Source: a bacterium (GTDB taxonomy: Bacteria > Ratteibacteria > UBA8468 > B48-G9 > DTJG01). Taken from it: a DNA stretch of 33,900 nt. The notes beneath the pieces are model-generated. The model saw only the letters and a list, made by a program, of their open reading frames with translations, did not search any database and was not told the origin of the DNA. The DNA is taken from contig JAKPDB010000060.1 in assembly GCA_029552985.1 (NCBI GenBank), positions 1 through 33,900 on the forward strand. The letters run 5' to 3'. Positions within the stretch are counted from its first letter, which is position 1. Each line of letters opens with the position of its first letter. The translations under genes and the position numbers were made by a program. Positions 1 through 8,647 of this stretch are shown piece after piece.

Positions 1-1
1 T

Positions 2-1153
2 GATCTTGAAGGGCACTCAGATCCACGCGATGTTGTAAAACATGTGTGTTTTTATCTGGTATGTGGCAAAGAAAATGAAACAAATTATCAACTTCTTTCA
101 CGGGGTCTAATCCTGATGTATCCGCAGGCATCAAAGCATCCGCAGGGGAAAATTCCTTTGTGGTGGCTAATGCCGATTTATTGTGGATATGGTGACCAGG
201 TCGGAATTATGTTTGAACTTGAAGGAGGAACCGGACCTGAATCAAGAGCACTTTCTTATTGTATTCAGGGGCTTTATGAGAGATGGATTAATATTCTTGA
301 CCAGGAAAAAGTTCCCTTTGGCACTGTTATTATTGATGCTGGCTGGTCCCCAGGGGGCGTGTGGATACCAAATGAGATTCAATGGCCTGATTTGCGCGGC
401 TTTGTAGATAGACAGCACAAAAAGGGAAGAAAAGTTCTTTTGTGGATTGCAACATGGTATATGGAGGGATTGCCAGATGAATGGTGTATTTTTTGCGGAG
501 ACAAAAAACTTGTTGCAAATCCTGAGAATTCTGCCTATATAAATTTTATAAGGGATAACATCAGAAAACTCTTGTCGCCTGCAAAAGGTTGTTATAATGC
601 GGATGGATTTAAAATCGACCAGCTTGCATACACTCCAACTGAAAAAGTACCTCTCGGAGGATTTCATTTTGGAAGGACAGTAAAACCAGGAAAATCTCGT
701 CCTCATATTAAACATGATGGGACACGCTGGGGTTGTGAGTTATTGTATAAATTTCAAAAAGAAATATATCTTGCTGCAAAAAATATAAAAAAGGATTGCT
801 TGATTACAAGCAGTACTGTTCATCCATACTTCTATGATACATTTGATATGGTGAGATTACACGACGCCGGAGTAATTTTACCAGAAACAGATGTTTTTAT
901 GGCGATGAAAGCACGAGCTGACCTTGCAAAAGCAGCGCTACCTGCGCATCCCATTGATAGCGATGATTGGGTACACTCTTATTATGACAAGTGGCTTGAT
1001 TATACAGCAAGAAGTAAGGATATCGGCGTTCCATGTATTTTCTATGCCGAAAGATTTGTTGTGATAAGGCCTGAACCAAAGGTTTTACCCATCAAAAGAT
1101 CTGACCTACGAACAATTGCTGAGTCGTGGAGGAATTATATTAAAAACCTTTAG
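2..1153 (+). CDS. Clan GH-D-like glycoside hydrolase, 5'-truncated by window edge
   Basis: The frame is open from base 2 with no stop, so the true start lies outside the window; the GTG at 44 is internal. The visible C-terminal part of about 384 residues looks like the TIM barrel of GH31/GH36-type retaining glycosidases. A strand reads FGTVIIDAGW, followed by a PDLRGFVDRQHKKGRKVLLW stretch typical of the 'go to the left-hand strand and stay on the surface' segment of this clan. The motif DGFKID carries the likely nucleophile Asp, and DSDDW further on could hold the acid/base. Alpha-galactosidase- or alpha-glucosidase-like activity on a plant or microbial sugar is an inference; the exact family is not assigned. 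It ends 8 bp before the convergent mutL stop, so it is probably the last gene of a + strand unit that begins to the left. Confidence 0.6.
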   Translation, partial: DLEGHSDPRDVVKHVCFYLVCGKENETNYQLLSRGLILMYPQASKHPQGKIPLWWLMPIYCGYGDQVGIMFELEGGTGPESRALSYCIQGLYERWINILDQEKVPFGTVIIDAGWSPGGVWIPNEIQWPDLRGFVDRQHKKGRKVLLWIATWYMEGLPDEWCIFCGDKKLVANPENSAYINFIRDNIRKLLSPAKGCYNADGFKIDQLAYTPTEKVPLGGFHFGRTVKPGKSRPHIKHDGTRWGCELLYKFQKEIYLAAKNIKKDCLITSSTVHPYFYDTFDMVRLHDAGVILPETDVFMAMKARADLAKAALPAHPIDSDDWVHSYYDKWLDYTARSKDIGVPCIFYAERFVVIRPEPKVLPIKRSDLRTIAESWRNYIKNL

Positions 1154-1161
1154 GATTTTGA

Positions 1162-2853
1162 TTATCTTATGAATTGTTTTTCTATGAATCTTTTCTCAAT
1201 CTCAATGATTGTTGGTCTTCCATGAGGACAGGTCAATGGGTTTTTGCATCTGAGAATCTGATTTTTTAATTCGTTTGCTTCGGCTTCAGAAAGTTTTTCT
1301 CCAGCCATTGTTGACCTTCTGCACGCCTTCCTCAGGAGAGTTTCAATGTCAAGATTTAAACAGTTTTCTGAAAGAATATTTCTGATGGCGAGCTCTGGAT
1401 TTTTAATGTCAACAGGTTTTGCGTGGATTGCCACAGTGTTTTTGTCCCATTTTGTGGTTTGAAATCCCATTTCCTCAAGTTTGATATTACCGCCTGATTC
1501 CCAGGTGAACATTTCCTGCGGTGTTAAATTTACACAAACTGGAACAAGAAGTTGCTCTACCTGGATTTTTCCATTTTTTGCCTGTAAACTTAATCTTTCA
1601 AAGATTATTCTTTCGTGTGCTGCATGTTGGTCAATGAGATAAATCCTGTCTTTTGATTCAAACAAAAGGTATGTTTCAAAAATAATGGCGATGAATTTAG
1701 AATCTGCAAGGATGGTGCGAAAATCCTGTTTCTTGATTTCAATTCTTTGTTGGTCTTCAACCGTTTTTTGAGCAAGATTTTCATAATTCAGTTCTGTTTG
1801 ATAAGGGCCGATATTATCTGAAACTTGAAAATATTGGCTGATTTCAGGTTGTTTGGGTTGCGCCTTTTGACTCAATATTTCTTCACACATTACCCTGATG
1901 AAATTGAGAATGCCGGATTCATTTTTAATTCGAATTTCTTTTTTTGCGGGATGAATATTAACATCTATGTCCTGGGGGTTCAAGTTGATATTGACTGCAA
2001 ACACCGGATATGTTTCAGACGGCAGGATATTTCTATAGGCATCATTAACAACAAATGAAATACCAGCATGATATACTGGTCTGTCATTGATGAATATAAA
2101 CTGCAAATCTTTCCTTGATCTCTGAATGTTAATATCACCCAGAATAAACTTAATAGACACTGAATTGTCAAGTGCTCTTTTTGAAATTTCTCTCAAAAAA
2201 TTTTTCTCTACATTACATATTCTGCTCATTCGTTCACTCATTGAGCCGGTTGGTTCAAGATCAAAAACTTTTTTTCTATCATGAAATAAAACAAATGCCA
2301 TTGAGTGAAATAAAATTGCATAGGGAATAAATACATCAATAATTTTTCTAAATTCAGTGGCATCAGATTTAAGAAATTTTCTTCTAACAGGCACATTGAA
2401 AAAAAGATTGTAGACTTCTACTTCAGTACCATTTTGCATGGCAACAGGAATTGGTTGTGATTTTGTTCCATTTTTTACGTGTATCTGCCAGCCAGTTTCT
2501 GATTGTGGAGTTTTACTTCTTAGAATTACCTCTGCCACAGACCCGATACTGTAAAGGGCCTCACCTCTGAATCCCATGCTTTTGATTCTTAAAATGTCTT
2601 CAAACCTATAAATTTTACTGGTTGCGTGTCTTTCAAATATAATATTCAGGTCATCCTTCTCAATCCCGCAACCATTATCTTTTACAGTGATGCAGGTCTT
2701 TCCTGCCTGTTTTATATGAATGGTTAACCGGGTAGCACCGGCATCAATTGAGTTTTCAATAAGTTCCTTTACTACGGATGACGGCCTTTCAATTACTTCT
2801 CCTGCTGCGATTCTGCTGATCGTTTCTTCGGACAATACACGAATTTTACCCAT
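1162..2853 (-). CDS. mutL: DNA mismatch repair protein MutL
   Basis: MutL is the ATPase that couples MutS mismatch recognition to strand incision. The N-terminal GHKL ATPase motifs are present: VVKELIENSIDAGA, VKDNGCGI and the SMGFRGEAL lid. The C-terminal domain keeps the endonuclease signature DQHAAHERIIFE near residue 412, together with CPHGRP and a terminal FIR. This copy should therefore nick DNA, as in bacteria lacking MutH. I chose the ATG at 2853 (protein begins MGKIRVLSEE, the usual MutL N-terminus) with an AGGGA ribosome site about 6 nt upstream, rather than a TTG 18 bases further upstream. At 563 residues the interdomain linker is short. Its start overlaps the 3' end of mutS by 8 bp, so translation of the pair is probably coupled. 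Confidence 0.95.
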   Translation of the reverse strand: MGKIRVLSEETISRIAAGEVIERPSSVVKELIENSIDAGATRLTIHIKQAGKTCITVKDNGCGIEKDDLNIIFERHATSKIYRFEDILRIKSMGFRGEALYSIGSVAEVILRSKTPQSETGWQIHVKNGTKSQPIPVAMQNGTEVEVYNLFFNVPVRRKFLKSDATEFRKIIDVFIPYAILFHSMAFVLFHDRKKVFDLEPTGSMSERMSRICNVEKNFLREISKRALDNSVSIKFILGDINIQRSRKDLQFIFINDRPVYHAGISFVVNDAYRNILPSETYPVFAVNINLNPQDIDVNIHPAKKEIRIKNESGILNFIRVMCEEILSQKAQPKQPEISQYFQVSDNIGPYQTELNYENLAQKTVEDQQRIEIKKQDFRTILADSKFIAIIFETYLLFESKDRIYLIDQHAAHERIIFERLSLQAKNGKIQVEQLLVPVCVNLTPQEMFTWESGGNIKLEEMGFQTTKWDKNTVAIHAKPVDIKNPELAIRNILSENCLNLDIETLLRKACRRSTMAGEKLSEAEANELKNQILRCKNPLTCPHGRPTIIEIEKRFIEKQFIR

Positions 2854-5398
2854 TCGAATCCCTTTTTTCAAGCATTTTTTTCCATTGGTATATCTTATTT
2901 AGTGCCTCGGACGGAGTGATGTGGTCAGGATTGAGTTCGAGCAATTCTGACTTGAGTTTCTCGCCAACAGGATCAGGTTGACTGATGAAAAGAGAAAGTT
3001 GTTCAGTGCCTTTGCCTGAAATTGGAAATTTTTCTACTGATTCAAGTTCCCTTAAAATTTCTCCTGACCTTTTGATTACGCTTTCTGGTACTCCTGCAAG
3101 CTTTGCTACGTAAATTCCATAACTCTGGTCTGTGCCTCCAGGAACAATTTTATGAAGAAATATGATTTCATCCTGCCATTGTTTGACAGCCACATTATAG
3201 TTTCTTACACATGGATGGGTTCTTGCAAGTTCAATAAGCTGATGAAAGTGAGTGGCAAAAAGGGTTCTGACTCTGTGCTGATAGAGATATTCTGCCACTG
3301 CCCATGCTAACGCAAGTCCATCATAGGTACTTGTTCCTCTGCCGATTTCATCAAGAATCACAAGGCTCCGTTCTGATAGATTGTTAAGGATTGATGCTGT
3401 TTCAGACATTTCAACCATAAAAGTGCTCTGCCCTTTTGCAATTTCATCATGTGCTCCAATTCTTGCGAATACTTTATCCACAACACCAATTTTTGCGCCT
3501 GACGCAGGAATGTATGAACCGCTTTGTGCCATAATAACAAGGAGCGCAACCTGTCTGATGTATGTTGATTTTCCAGCCATATTTGGACCAGTAATGATGA
3601 GCAGCCGGTTGTTATTACAATCTACCAGTGTATCGTTTGGAATGAAATCTCCTTCAAGAAATGTTTCCACCAGGGGGTGTCTTCCATCTTTTATTACGAT
3701 TTCGTCTTCATAAGTGATTTCTGGTTTTGTGTAATCTAATGAATTTGCTAGAATACTGAACGAATTTAAAACATCCATCTCAGCAATTGAACTGGCTAAT
3801 TTGTGGATTTCATTTGAATACTCAAGTATTGTTTCAATGACCTGTTTTATTAACATACTTTCAATTTCAAGTATTTTCTGCTGTGCTGATAGCATCTTTT
3901 CCTCAAATTCCTTTAATTGAGGAGTAATAAATCTTTCCGCATTAACAAGTGTCTGTTTTCTGATATAGTCATGCGGGACAAGATGAAGATTTGCTTTACT
4001 GATTTCAATATAATAGCCAAAAACCTGAGTGTATCCGATTTTTAAGGATGAAATACCAGTTTTTCTAATTTCTTCAGATTGATAGTTTTTCAGCCATTGA
4101 TTTGATGTTTCTTTGATGATCCGATATGAGTCAAGTTCCTCGTTGAATCCGCTTTTTATAATCTGACCTTCTGGATTTGAAAGAGGAATATCGTCATTGA
4201 TGGACTTTTCAAGAAAATCCCGGAGTTTCTCAATATCGTCGATGACAAAAAATTTACTCAGCGAAGCAATAGGTTCAAGAATCTTTTTTAACCCAGGTAT
4301 TATGGCAAGAGTATTTTTGATGGCAAGAAGGTCCTTGGGATTTGAATAACCACTACTCAAACGTGATAGAGATTTTTCAATATCATAAACCTGTTTGAAA
4401 ATATTGATAAGGTTTTCCTGTATTTTGGGGTGATCTTTGAGTATTGTCACTGCTAACAATCTTTCATCGATTTTTTCAACATCTTTTAACGGATGCATCA
4501 ACCATTCTCTGAGCAATCTTTTTCCTCCGGATGTTTGAGTTCTATCAATGGTCTTGATAAGAGATTCAATTTCAAGCCCTCTTATGGCGGATGGCGAAAT
4601 ATACACATACTCTGAATCGTCGTAAAGAGAAATTTTATCAATGTGCTGGAGTGAACTTTTTGACATTTCTGTGATGTATTGTAGTAATGCGCCAGCCGCT
4701 CGAATAGCAAGTATTTTATCTCCAATGCCTGTGCCGGCAAGCGAATGAATTTTAAAGTGTTGACAGAGGTTTCTCATTGCTGTCTCATAGTGAAATTTCC
4801 AATCTTCCAAACCAGTAAGTGTAAAGTTTCTCAACTTGCCAGCGGTTTTTTTAAGCAGGTCTGAGATTTCTTTTTCGTTTGCTTCTGGATAGATAATTTC
4901 GTATACTGGCATTCTTGTAAGAATATTGGAAAAATTTTCAATATCATAATACTCATTTGCTTTAATATTACCCTTTGCATTATCAATAATTGCGATACCC
5001 ATTTTGCTGTGATCACAGACAACTGAAAGTAAACATCTTGTTTCTGCTGTATCATCGAGATATGTTCCTGATGTGATGACCCTGATAACTTCCCGCTTAA
5101 CAATTCCTTTTGCTTTTGATGGATCTTTTGTTTGTTCACATATTGCAACCTTATATCCGTGTTTTATTAGTCGCGCTATGTAAGAATCTGCGGCATGAAA
5201 TGGGATTCCGCACATAGGGATTTTGCCTGATTTTCCTGCGTCTCGAGAGGTAAGAACAAGGTCGAGAATACCTGACGCCTTTTTAGCATCCTCGAAAAAC
5301 ATTTCATAAAAATCACCAAGACGAAAGAAAAGGATGCAATCTCTATATTTCTTTTTTATCTCATGATACTGCTTGAGCATTGGTGTCAGATTTTCCAT
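2846..5398 (-). CDS. mutS: DNA mismatch repair protein MutS
   Basis: MutS is the mismatch-recognition ATPase. Its 850 residues match the family's usual length. The mismatch-binding Phe-x-Glu wedge is visible at the N-terminus (RLGDFYEMF, Phe30/Glu32). The C-terminal ABC-type ATPase has Walker A GPNMAGKS at about residues 604-611, a DEIGRGTSTYDG signature/Walker B block, and the ATHFH switch. All core domains (mismatch-binding, connector, lever, clamp, ATPase) seem intact. It overlaps mutL downstream and is divergent from hisC. The ATG start is inferred from the family N-terminus (LTPMLKQYHEIKKKY); no strong ribosome site precedes it. Confidence 0.97.
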   Translation of the reverse strand: MENLTPMLKQYHEIKKKYRDCILFFRLGDFYEMFFEDAKKASGILDLVLTSRDAGKSGKIPMCGIPFHAADSYIARLIKHGYKVAICEQTKDPSKAKGIVKREVIRVITSGTYLDDTAETRCLLSVVCDHSKMGIAIIDNAKGNIKANEYYDIENFSNILTRMPVYEIIYPEANEKEISDLLKKTAGKLRNFTLTGLEDWKFHYETAMRNLCQHFKIHSLAGTGIGDKILAIRAAGALLQYITEMSKSSLQHIDKISLYDDSEYVYISPSAIRGLEIESLIKTIDRTQTSGGKRLLREWLMHPLKDVEKIDERLLAVTILKDHPKIQENLINIFKQVYDIEKSLSRLSSGYSNPKDLLAIKNTLAIIPGLKKILEPIASLSKFFVIDDIEKLRDFLEKSINDDIPLSNPEGQIIKSGFNEELDSYRIIKETSNQWLKNYQSEEIRKTGISSLKIGYTQVFGYYIEISKANLHLVPHDYIRKQTLVNAERFITPQLKEFEEKMLSAQQKILEIESMLIKQVIETILEYSNEIHKLASSIAEMDVLNSFSILANSLDYTKPEITYEDEIVIKDGRHPLVETFLEGDFIPNDTLVDCNNNRLLIITGPNMAGKSTYIRQVALLVIMAQSGSYIPASGAKIGVVDKVFARIGAHDEIAKGQSTFMVEMSETASILNNLSERSLVILDEIGRGTSTYDGLALAWAVAEYLYQHRVRTLFATHFHQLIELARTHPCVRNYNVAVKQWQDEIIFLHKIVPGGTDQSYGIYVAKLAGVPESVIKRSGEILRELESVEKFPISGKGTEQLSLFISQPDPVGEKLKSELLELNPDHITPSEALNKIYQWKKMLEKRDSNG

Positions 5399-5415
5399 AG
5401 TTTTATCTGGATTTG

Positions 5416-5424
5416 TGATATAAT
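5416..5424 (+). promoter_or_regulatory. Extended -10 promoter element for hisC-malQ
   Basis: TGATATAAT matches the extended -10 consensus TGnTATAAT, with no clear -35 at the usual distance. It lies in the 71-bp divergent gap between mutS (-) and hisC (+), about 45 bp upstream of the hisC ATG. The assignment is by sequence only. Confidence 0.5.
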
Positions 5425-5469
5425 AGTCAGGACCAATCTATGATACCATATTTCTGTCAGGGATTGTAG

Positions 5470-6528
5470 ATGAAAAACAAATTTCTGAATAAAATTTTTC
5501 AAAATCTTTCTCCATATGTTCCTGGTGAACAACCCGGAGATAATGAATTTATTAAACTTAATACCAATGAAAACCCATTTTCTCCGCCAGCACAGGTTCT
5601 GAAAGCGATCAAAAATGGCATAAATGAAAGTTTGAAAAAATATCCAGATCCACTTGCAACAGAATTAAGGAAAACAATCGGCAAACGCTATGGATTCCCT
5701 CATGAGTGGGTATTTGCTGGTAATGGTTCTGATGAAATTTTGCGACTGAGTATTATTGCCTTTTCATCTGTTGGTGAACAGGTGACTTTTCTATATCCAA
5801 GTTATCCACTTTATGATGTGCTGGCAACAATTTCTGATAGAAAAGTCTGCAAAATTCCATTATTGCCTGATTTTCATATGCCTGAAGACTTTGTTAGTCG
5901 TTATACGGATTGTTTAAAAATTGTAGCGAATCCTGATTCGCCTTCAGGATTATTTCATCCGGTTGAATTAATAGAAGAGGTAGTAAAAAAAGCAAAAAGA
6001 GTTGTTATTATTGATGAAGCATATGCTGACTTTGCAGAAAAAAATTGCCTGCATCTTGCAAAAAAATACGGAAATGTGTTGATTACGAGAAGTTTTTCAA
6101 AATCATTTTCTCTCGCTGGAATACGACTTGGATATTGTTTTGGTAATCCTGATTTAATTTCGGCGCTCTTCGCAATTAAGGATTCTTACAATCTAAACAG
6201 TTTATCCCAGATTGCTGGAATAGCAGCGATGAACAATTACCATCTTGTGCAAAAAAACTGTATAAGGATCATCAAAAATCGCCAATTTCTAAAAAAGCAA
6301 CTTGAAACAATTGGTTTTTATGTATTTCCTTCTTCAGCGAACTTTCTATTTGTCAGACCTCCTGACGGCGCAGCAGAGCAAATCTATCAATATCTGAAAG
6401 CAAACAAAATTCTTGTCAGGTATTTTAATATACAGGATTTGAAGGACTATTTAAGAATTACTGTTGGCAGTCGAAACCAGATTTACACATTGTTAAAGGC
6501 AGTAAAAAAGTACTATGGATATCAGTGA
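5470..6528 (+). CDS. hisC: Histidinol-phosphate aminotransferase
   Basis: This fold-type I PLP enzyme transaminates imidazole-acetol phosphate in histidine synthesis; related subfamilies act on aromatic amino acids or threonine phosphate. Family motifs in order are KLNTNENPF near residue 30, NPDSPSG at 154-160 (a variant of NPNNPTG), DEAYADF at 182-188, and RSFSKSFSLAGIRLGY with the PLP-binding Lys211. The C-terminal RITVGSRNQ contributes the substrate carboxylate-binding Arg. Its 352 residues are full length. CAGGGA precedes the ATG at a reasonable distance. No other his gene is in the window, and its partner malQ is unrelated in pathway, so the substrate is inferred from family only. Confidence 0.88.
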   Translation: MKNKFLNKIFQNLSPYVPGEQPGDNEFIKLNTNENPFSPPAQVLKAIKNGINESLKKYPDPLATELRKTIGKRYGFPHEWVFAGNGSDEILRLSIIAFSSVGEQVTFLYPSYPLYDVLATISDRKVCKIPLLPDFHMPEDFVSRYTDCLKIVANPDSPSGLFHPVELIEEVVKKAKRVVIIDEAYADFAEKNCLHLAKKYGNVLITRSFSKSFSLAGIRLGYCFGNPDLISALFAIKDSYNLNSLSQIAGIAAMNNYHLVQKNCIRIIKNRQFLKKQLETIGFYVFPSSANFLFVRPPDGAAEQIYQYLKANKILVRYFNIQDLKDYLRITVGSRNQIYTLLKAVKKYYGYQ

Positions 6529-8314
6529 TTATTTACTTTCAACTCCTTCAAATGAAAAATGGAAGAAAATCGGCACAAGAAGACGCGCGGGAATTCTTAT
6601 GCCACTTTTTTCAATTCACTCATCTTCCAGCGTGGGTACAGGCGATTTTCATACCTTAAAATATATGGCAGATTTATGTAGAAAAATTGGGTGTACGATT
6701 TTACAAATTTTGCCCTTAAATTATCCTGGCGCGGATAACTGCCCTTATAATGCCATCAGTTCTTTTGCCATTGATCCTGTTTATATTTCTCTTGAAGATT
6801 TCTTCTACAATGGTTTCAGTTTTTCTAATAGTTTGATTAGGCAATTACACTATTGCTATTTACCAGGGAAAAATCATCGGTGTAATTATATTGCCCGGGA
6901 GATTAAACTAAACCTGCTGAATGAGGTATTTTTGAAATTTTTTGACGATATTTGCTCTGACAAAAAATTTTTATCTTTTACTGAACAAAATCAATACTGG
7001 CTTGATGATTTTGCGATATACCGTGTTTTGAAAAAGCTCAATAACGATGAACCATGGTACAACTGGGAAAAATGCTTTTCAGAAAAAAATAAAGAAAAGA
7101 TTGCGCAAATTGAATATTCCTGCAGGAAAGAGGTTCTTTTTGAAAAATGGATTCAATATATATGTTTTAATCAACTTGTCGATGTAAGGCAATATATTAG
7201 AAAAAAGGACGTATTGTTTATGGGAGACATGCCTGTGCTTGCATCAAAGGACAGTGCAGATGTCTGGTCTAAAAGATCACTTTTCGATCTTGAATTTGTT
7301 GCAGGTGCTCCTCCTGATATGTATTGTGTTTTTGGACAACGTTGGGGCATGCCTGTTCAAAACTGGGATAATGTCAGAAAAACAAACTTTGAGTATATTG
7401 CGAAAAAAATGAAATACCTTGACAACTTTTTTGATATGATAAGAATTGACCATGTTGTTGGATTTTTCAGGATATGGGCAATTCCTGCGACTGAACCAGA
7501 AGAAAACCAGGGAATCAATGGTGTGTTTATTCCTCAGGACGAATCCCAGTGGAAAAGCCATGGAAAAGAAATTTTGAGCAATATGAATCAGTTTAGTAAA
7601 TCTTTGTTGTGCGGAGAAGACCTTGGCATTATTCCATCTGTCTGCACAGAAACATTGAAAGAACTTGGGATTTTGGGTTATGAAGTTCAGAGATGGAAGA
7701 AAAACTATGGGACGAATTATTCCTTTATTCCTTTTACTGAATATAGAGAACTTGCAATATCCACACTTTCAACCCATGACACAAGTTTCTGGATTGAATG
7801 GCTAGTGCACGAAGCTGGAACTGTGGACAGAGACCTTTTTGCTCTAAAGTGTAAAAGAGCCGGTATAAGTCCTGAACCTGTCATAGAATACTTTTTTGAA
7901 AAATCAAACAGACCAGATAGATTGAGATGGAAAAAAGAAATTTCTAAATCAAAGATATTTGAGATCTTAGGCGATAGCACAAGAGAGTTTCTTGAGATTT
8001 ACACCGACACATTCTATGAAAAAGAAAATCTTTTGACATTGCTGGGTATGACAGAATGTGGCGAAATATCATGTTTGAAAAAAGCATTGCAATCCATTTT
8101 ACAGGGCTCTTCAATTTTTTGCATTAATCTTTTAACAGACATGTTCTGTATTGACCCATTTATTTGCAGCCAGATCAGTCATTTAAGAATTAATAAACCC
8201 GGCACTTCTGGTCTTCAAAACTGGTCATTTGCATTTGAGCAATCACTCGAAGAATTGATGGAAAATCCAGTTGTTGCTGATTTGAGGGAAATGGTGAAAA
8301 ATTCAGGAAGATAA
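6515..8314 (+). CDS. malQ: 4-alpha-glucanotransferase (amylomaltase, GH77)
   Basis: MalQ transfers alpha-1,4-glucan segments between maltodextrins in cytoplasmic glycogen or maltodextrin metabolism. The N-terminus has the GH77 signature RRAGILMPLFSIHSSSSVGTGDF followed later by LNYPGADNCPYNAISSFA. Catalytic motifs are GDMPVLASKDSADVW, IRIDHVVGFFR (nucleophile Asp), GEDLGIIP (acid/base Glu) and LSTHDTSFW (transition-state Asp). There is no signal peptide. At 599 residues it is longer than the roughly 500-residue bacterial norm. It starts 14 bp inside hisC, so translation is probably coupled. Confidence 0.93.
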   Translation: MDISDYLLSTPSNEKWKKIGTRRRAGILMPLFSIHSSSSVGTGDFHTLKYMADLCRKIGCTILQILPLNYPGADNCPYNAISSFAIDPVYISLEDFFYNGFSFSNSLIRQLHYCYLPGKNHRCNYIAREIKLNLLNEVFLKFFDDICSDKKFLSFTEQNQYWLDDFAIYRVLKKLNNDEPWYNWEKCFSEKNKEKIAQIEYSCRKEVLFEKWIQYICFNQLVDVRQYIRKKDVLFMGDMPVLASKDSADVWSKRSLFDLEFVAGAPPDMYCVFGQRWGMPVQNWDNVRKTNFEYIAKKMKYLDNFFDMIRIDHVVGFFRIWAIPATEPEENQGINGVFIPQDESQWKSHGKEILSNMNQFSKSLLCGEDLGIIPSVCTETLKELGILGYEVQRWKKNYGTNYSFIPFTEYRELAISTLSTHDTSFWIEWLVHEAGTVDRDLFALKCKRAGISPEPVIEYFFEKSNRPDRLRWKKEISKSKIFEILGDSTREFLEIYTDTFYEKENLLTLLGMTECGEISCLKKALQSILQGSSIFCINLLTDMFCIDPFICSQISHLRINKPGTSGLQNWSFAFEQSLEELMENPVVADLREMVKNSGR

Positions 8315-8316
8315 TG

Positions 8317-8613
8317 CTATTTTTCGTCAGGTCTATTCCAGCCCCTGCCCTCTTCATCCTCCATTCGTTCAAGTTCAAATGTGACAATGTTGTCATCAGG
8401 ACAGAAGCATATTTTTTTTGTCCCTGGTTTTTGTTTTCGTAATTCCATATACACAGGATAGATTGATTGAAAGCTGTGCATGCAATATTGTTTGGGAGTG
8501 CCATTTTCAGGGTCAAAACACTGCTGTTTAATAATAAATGTATCCCCGATTTTGTAAAATGGACAATATTTTTTTAATCCAGAAATTTTAACTTTTACAA
8601 CAGAGTATTTCAT
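8317..8613 (-). CDS. TIGR04076-like small cysteine-containing protein
   Basis: This 98-residue protein starts with a short beta-like stretch (MKYSVVKVKISGL). It then carries a KYCPFYKIGDTF segment, a CMHSFQSIYPVYMEL block and a late CFCPD, the arrangement of the TIGR04076 family of small proteins of unknown function. The Cys pattern might bind metal; that is an inference. A good ribosome site (GGGAG then AAGGAG) precedes the ATG. It lies 34 bp behind the TIM-barrel gene on the same strand and may be the last gene of that operon. Its stop is 2 bp from the convergent malQ stop. Confidence 0.72.
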   Translation of the reverse strand: MKYSVVKVKISGLKKYCPFYKIGDTFIIKQQCFDPENGTPKQYCMHSFQSIYPVYMELRKQKPGTKKICFCPDDNIVTFELERMEDEEGRGWNRPDEK

Positions 8614-8647
8614 CTCCTTCTCCCTGTTATTATAATTTTACAATAAT

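Noticed and set aside
242-715. 157-codon - strand open frame opposite the first glycosidase
   Set aside because: The + strand frame has clear glycosidase motifs; the opposite reading has no ribosome site or family resemblance.
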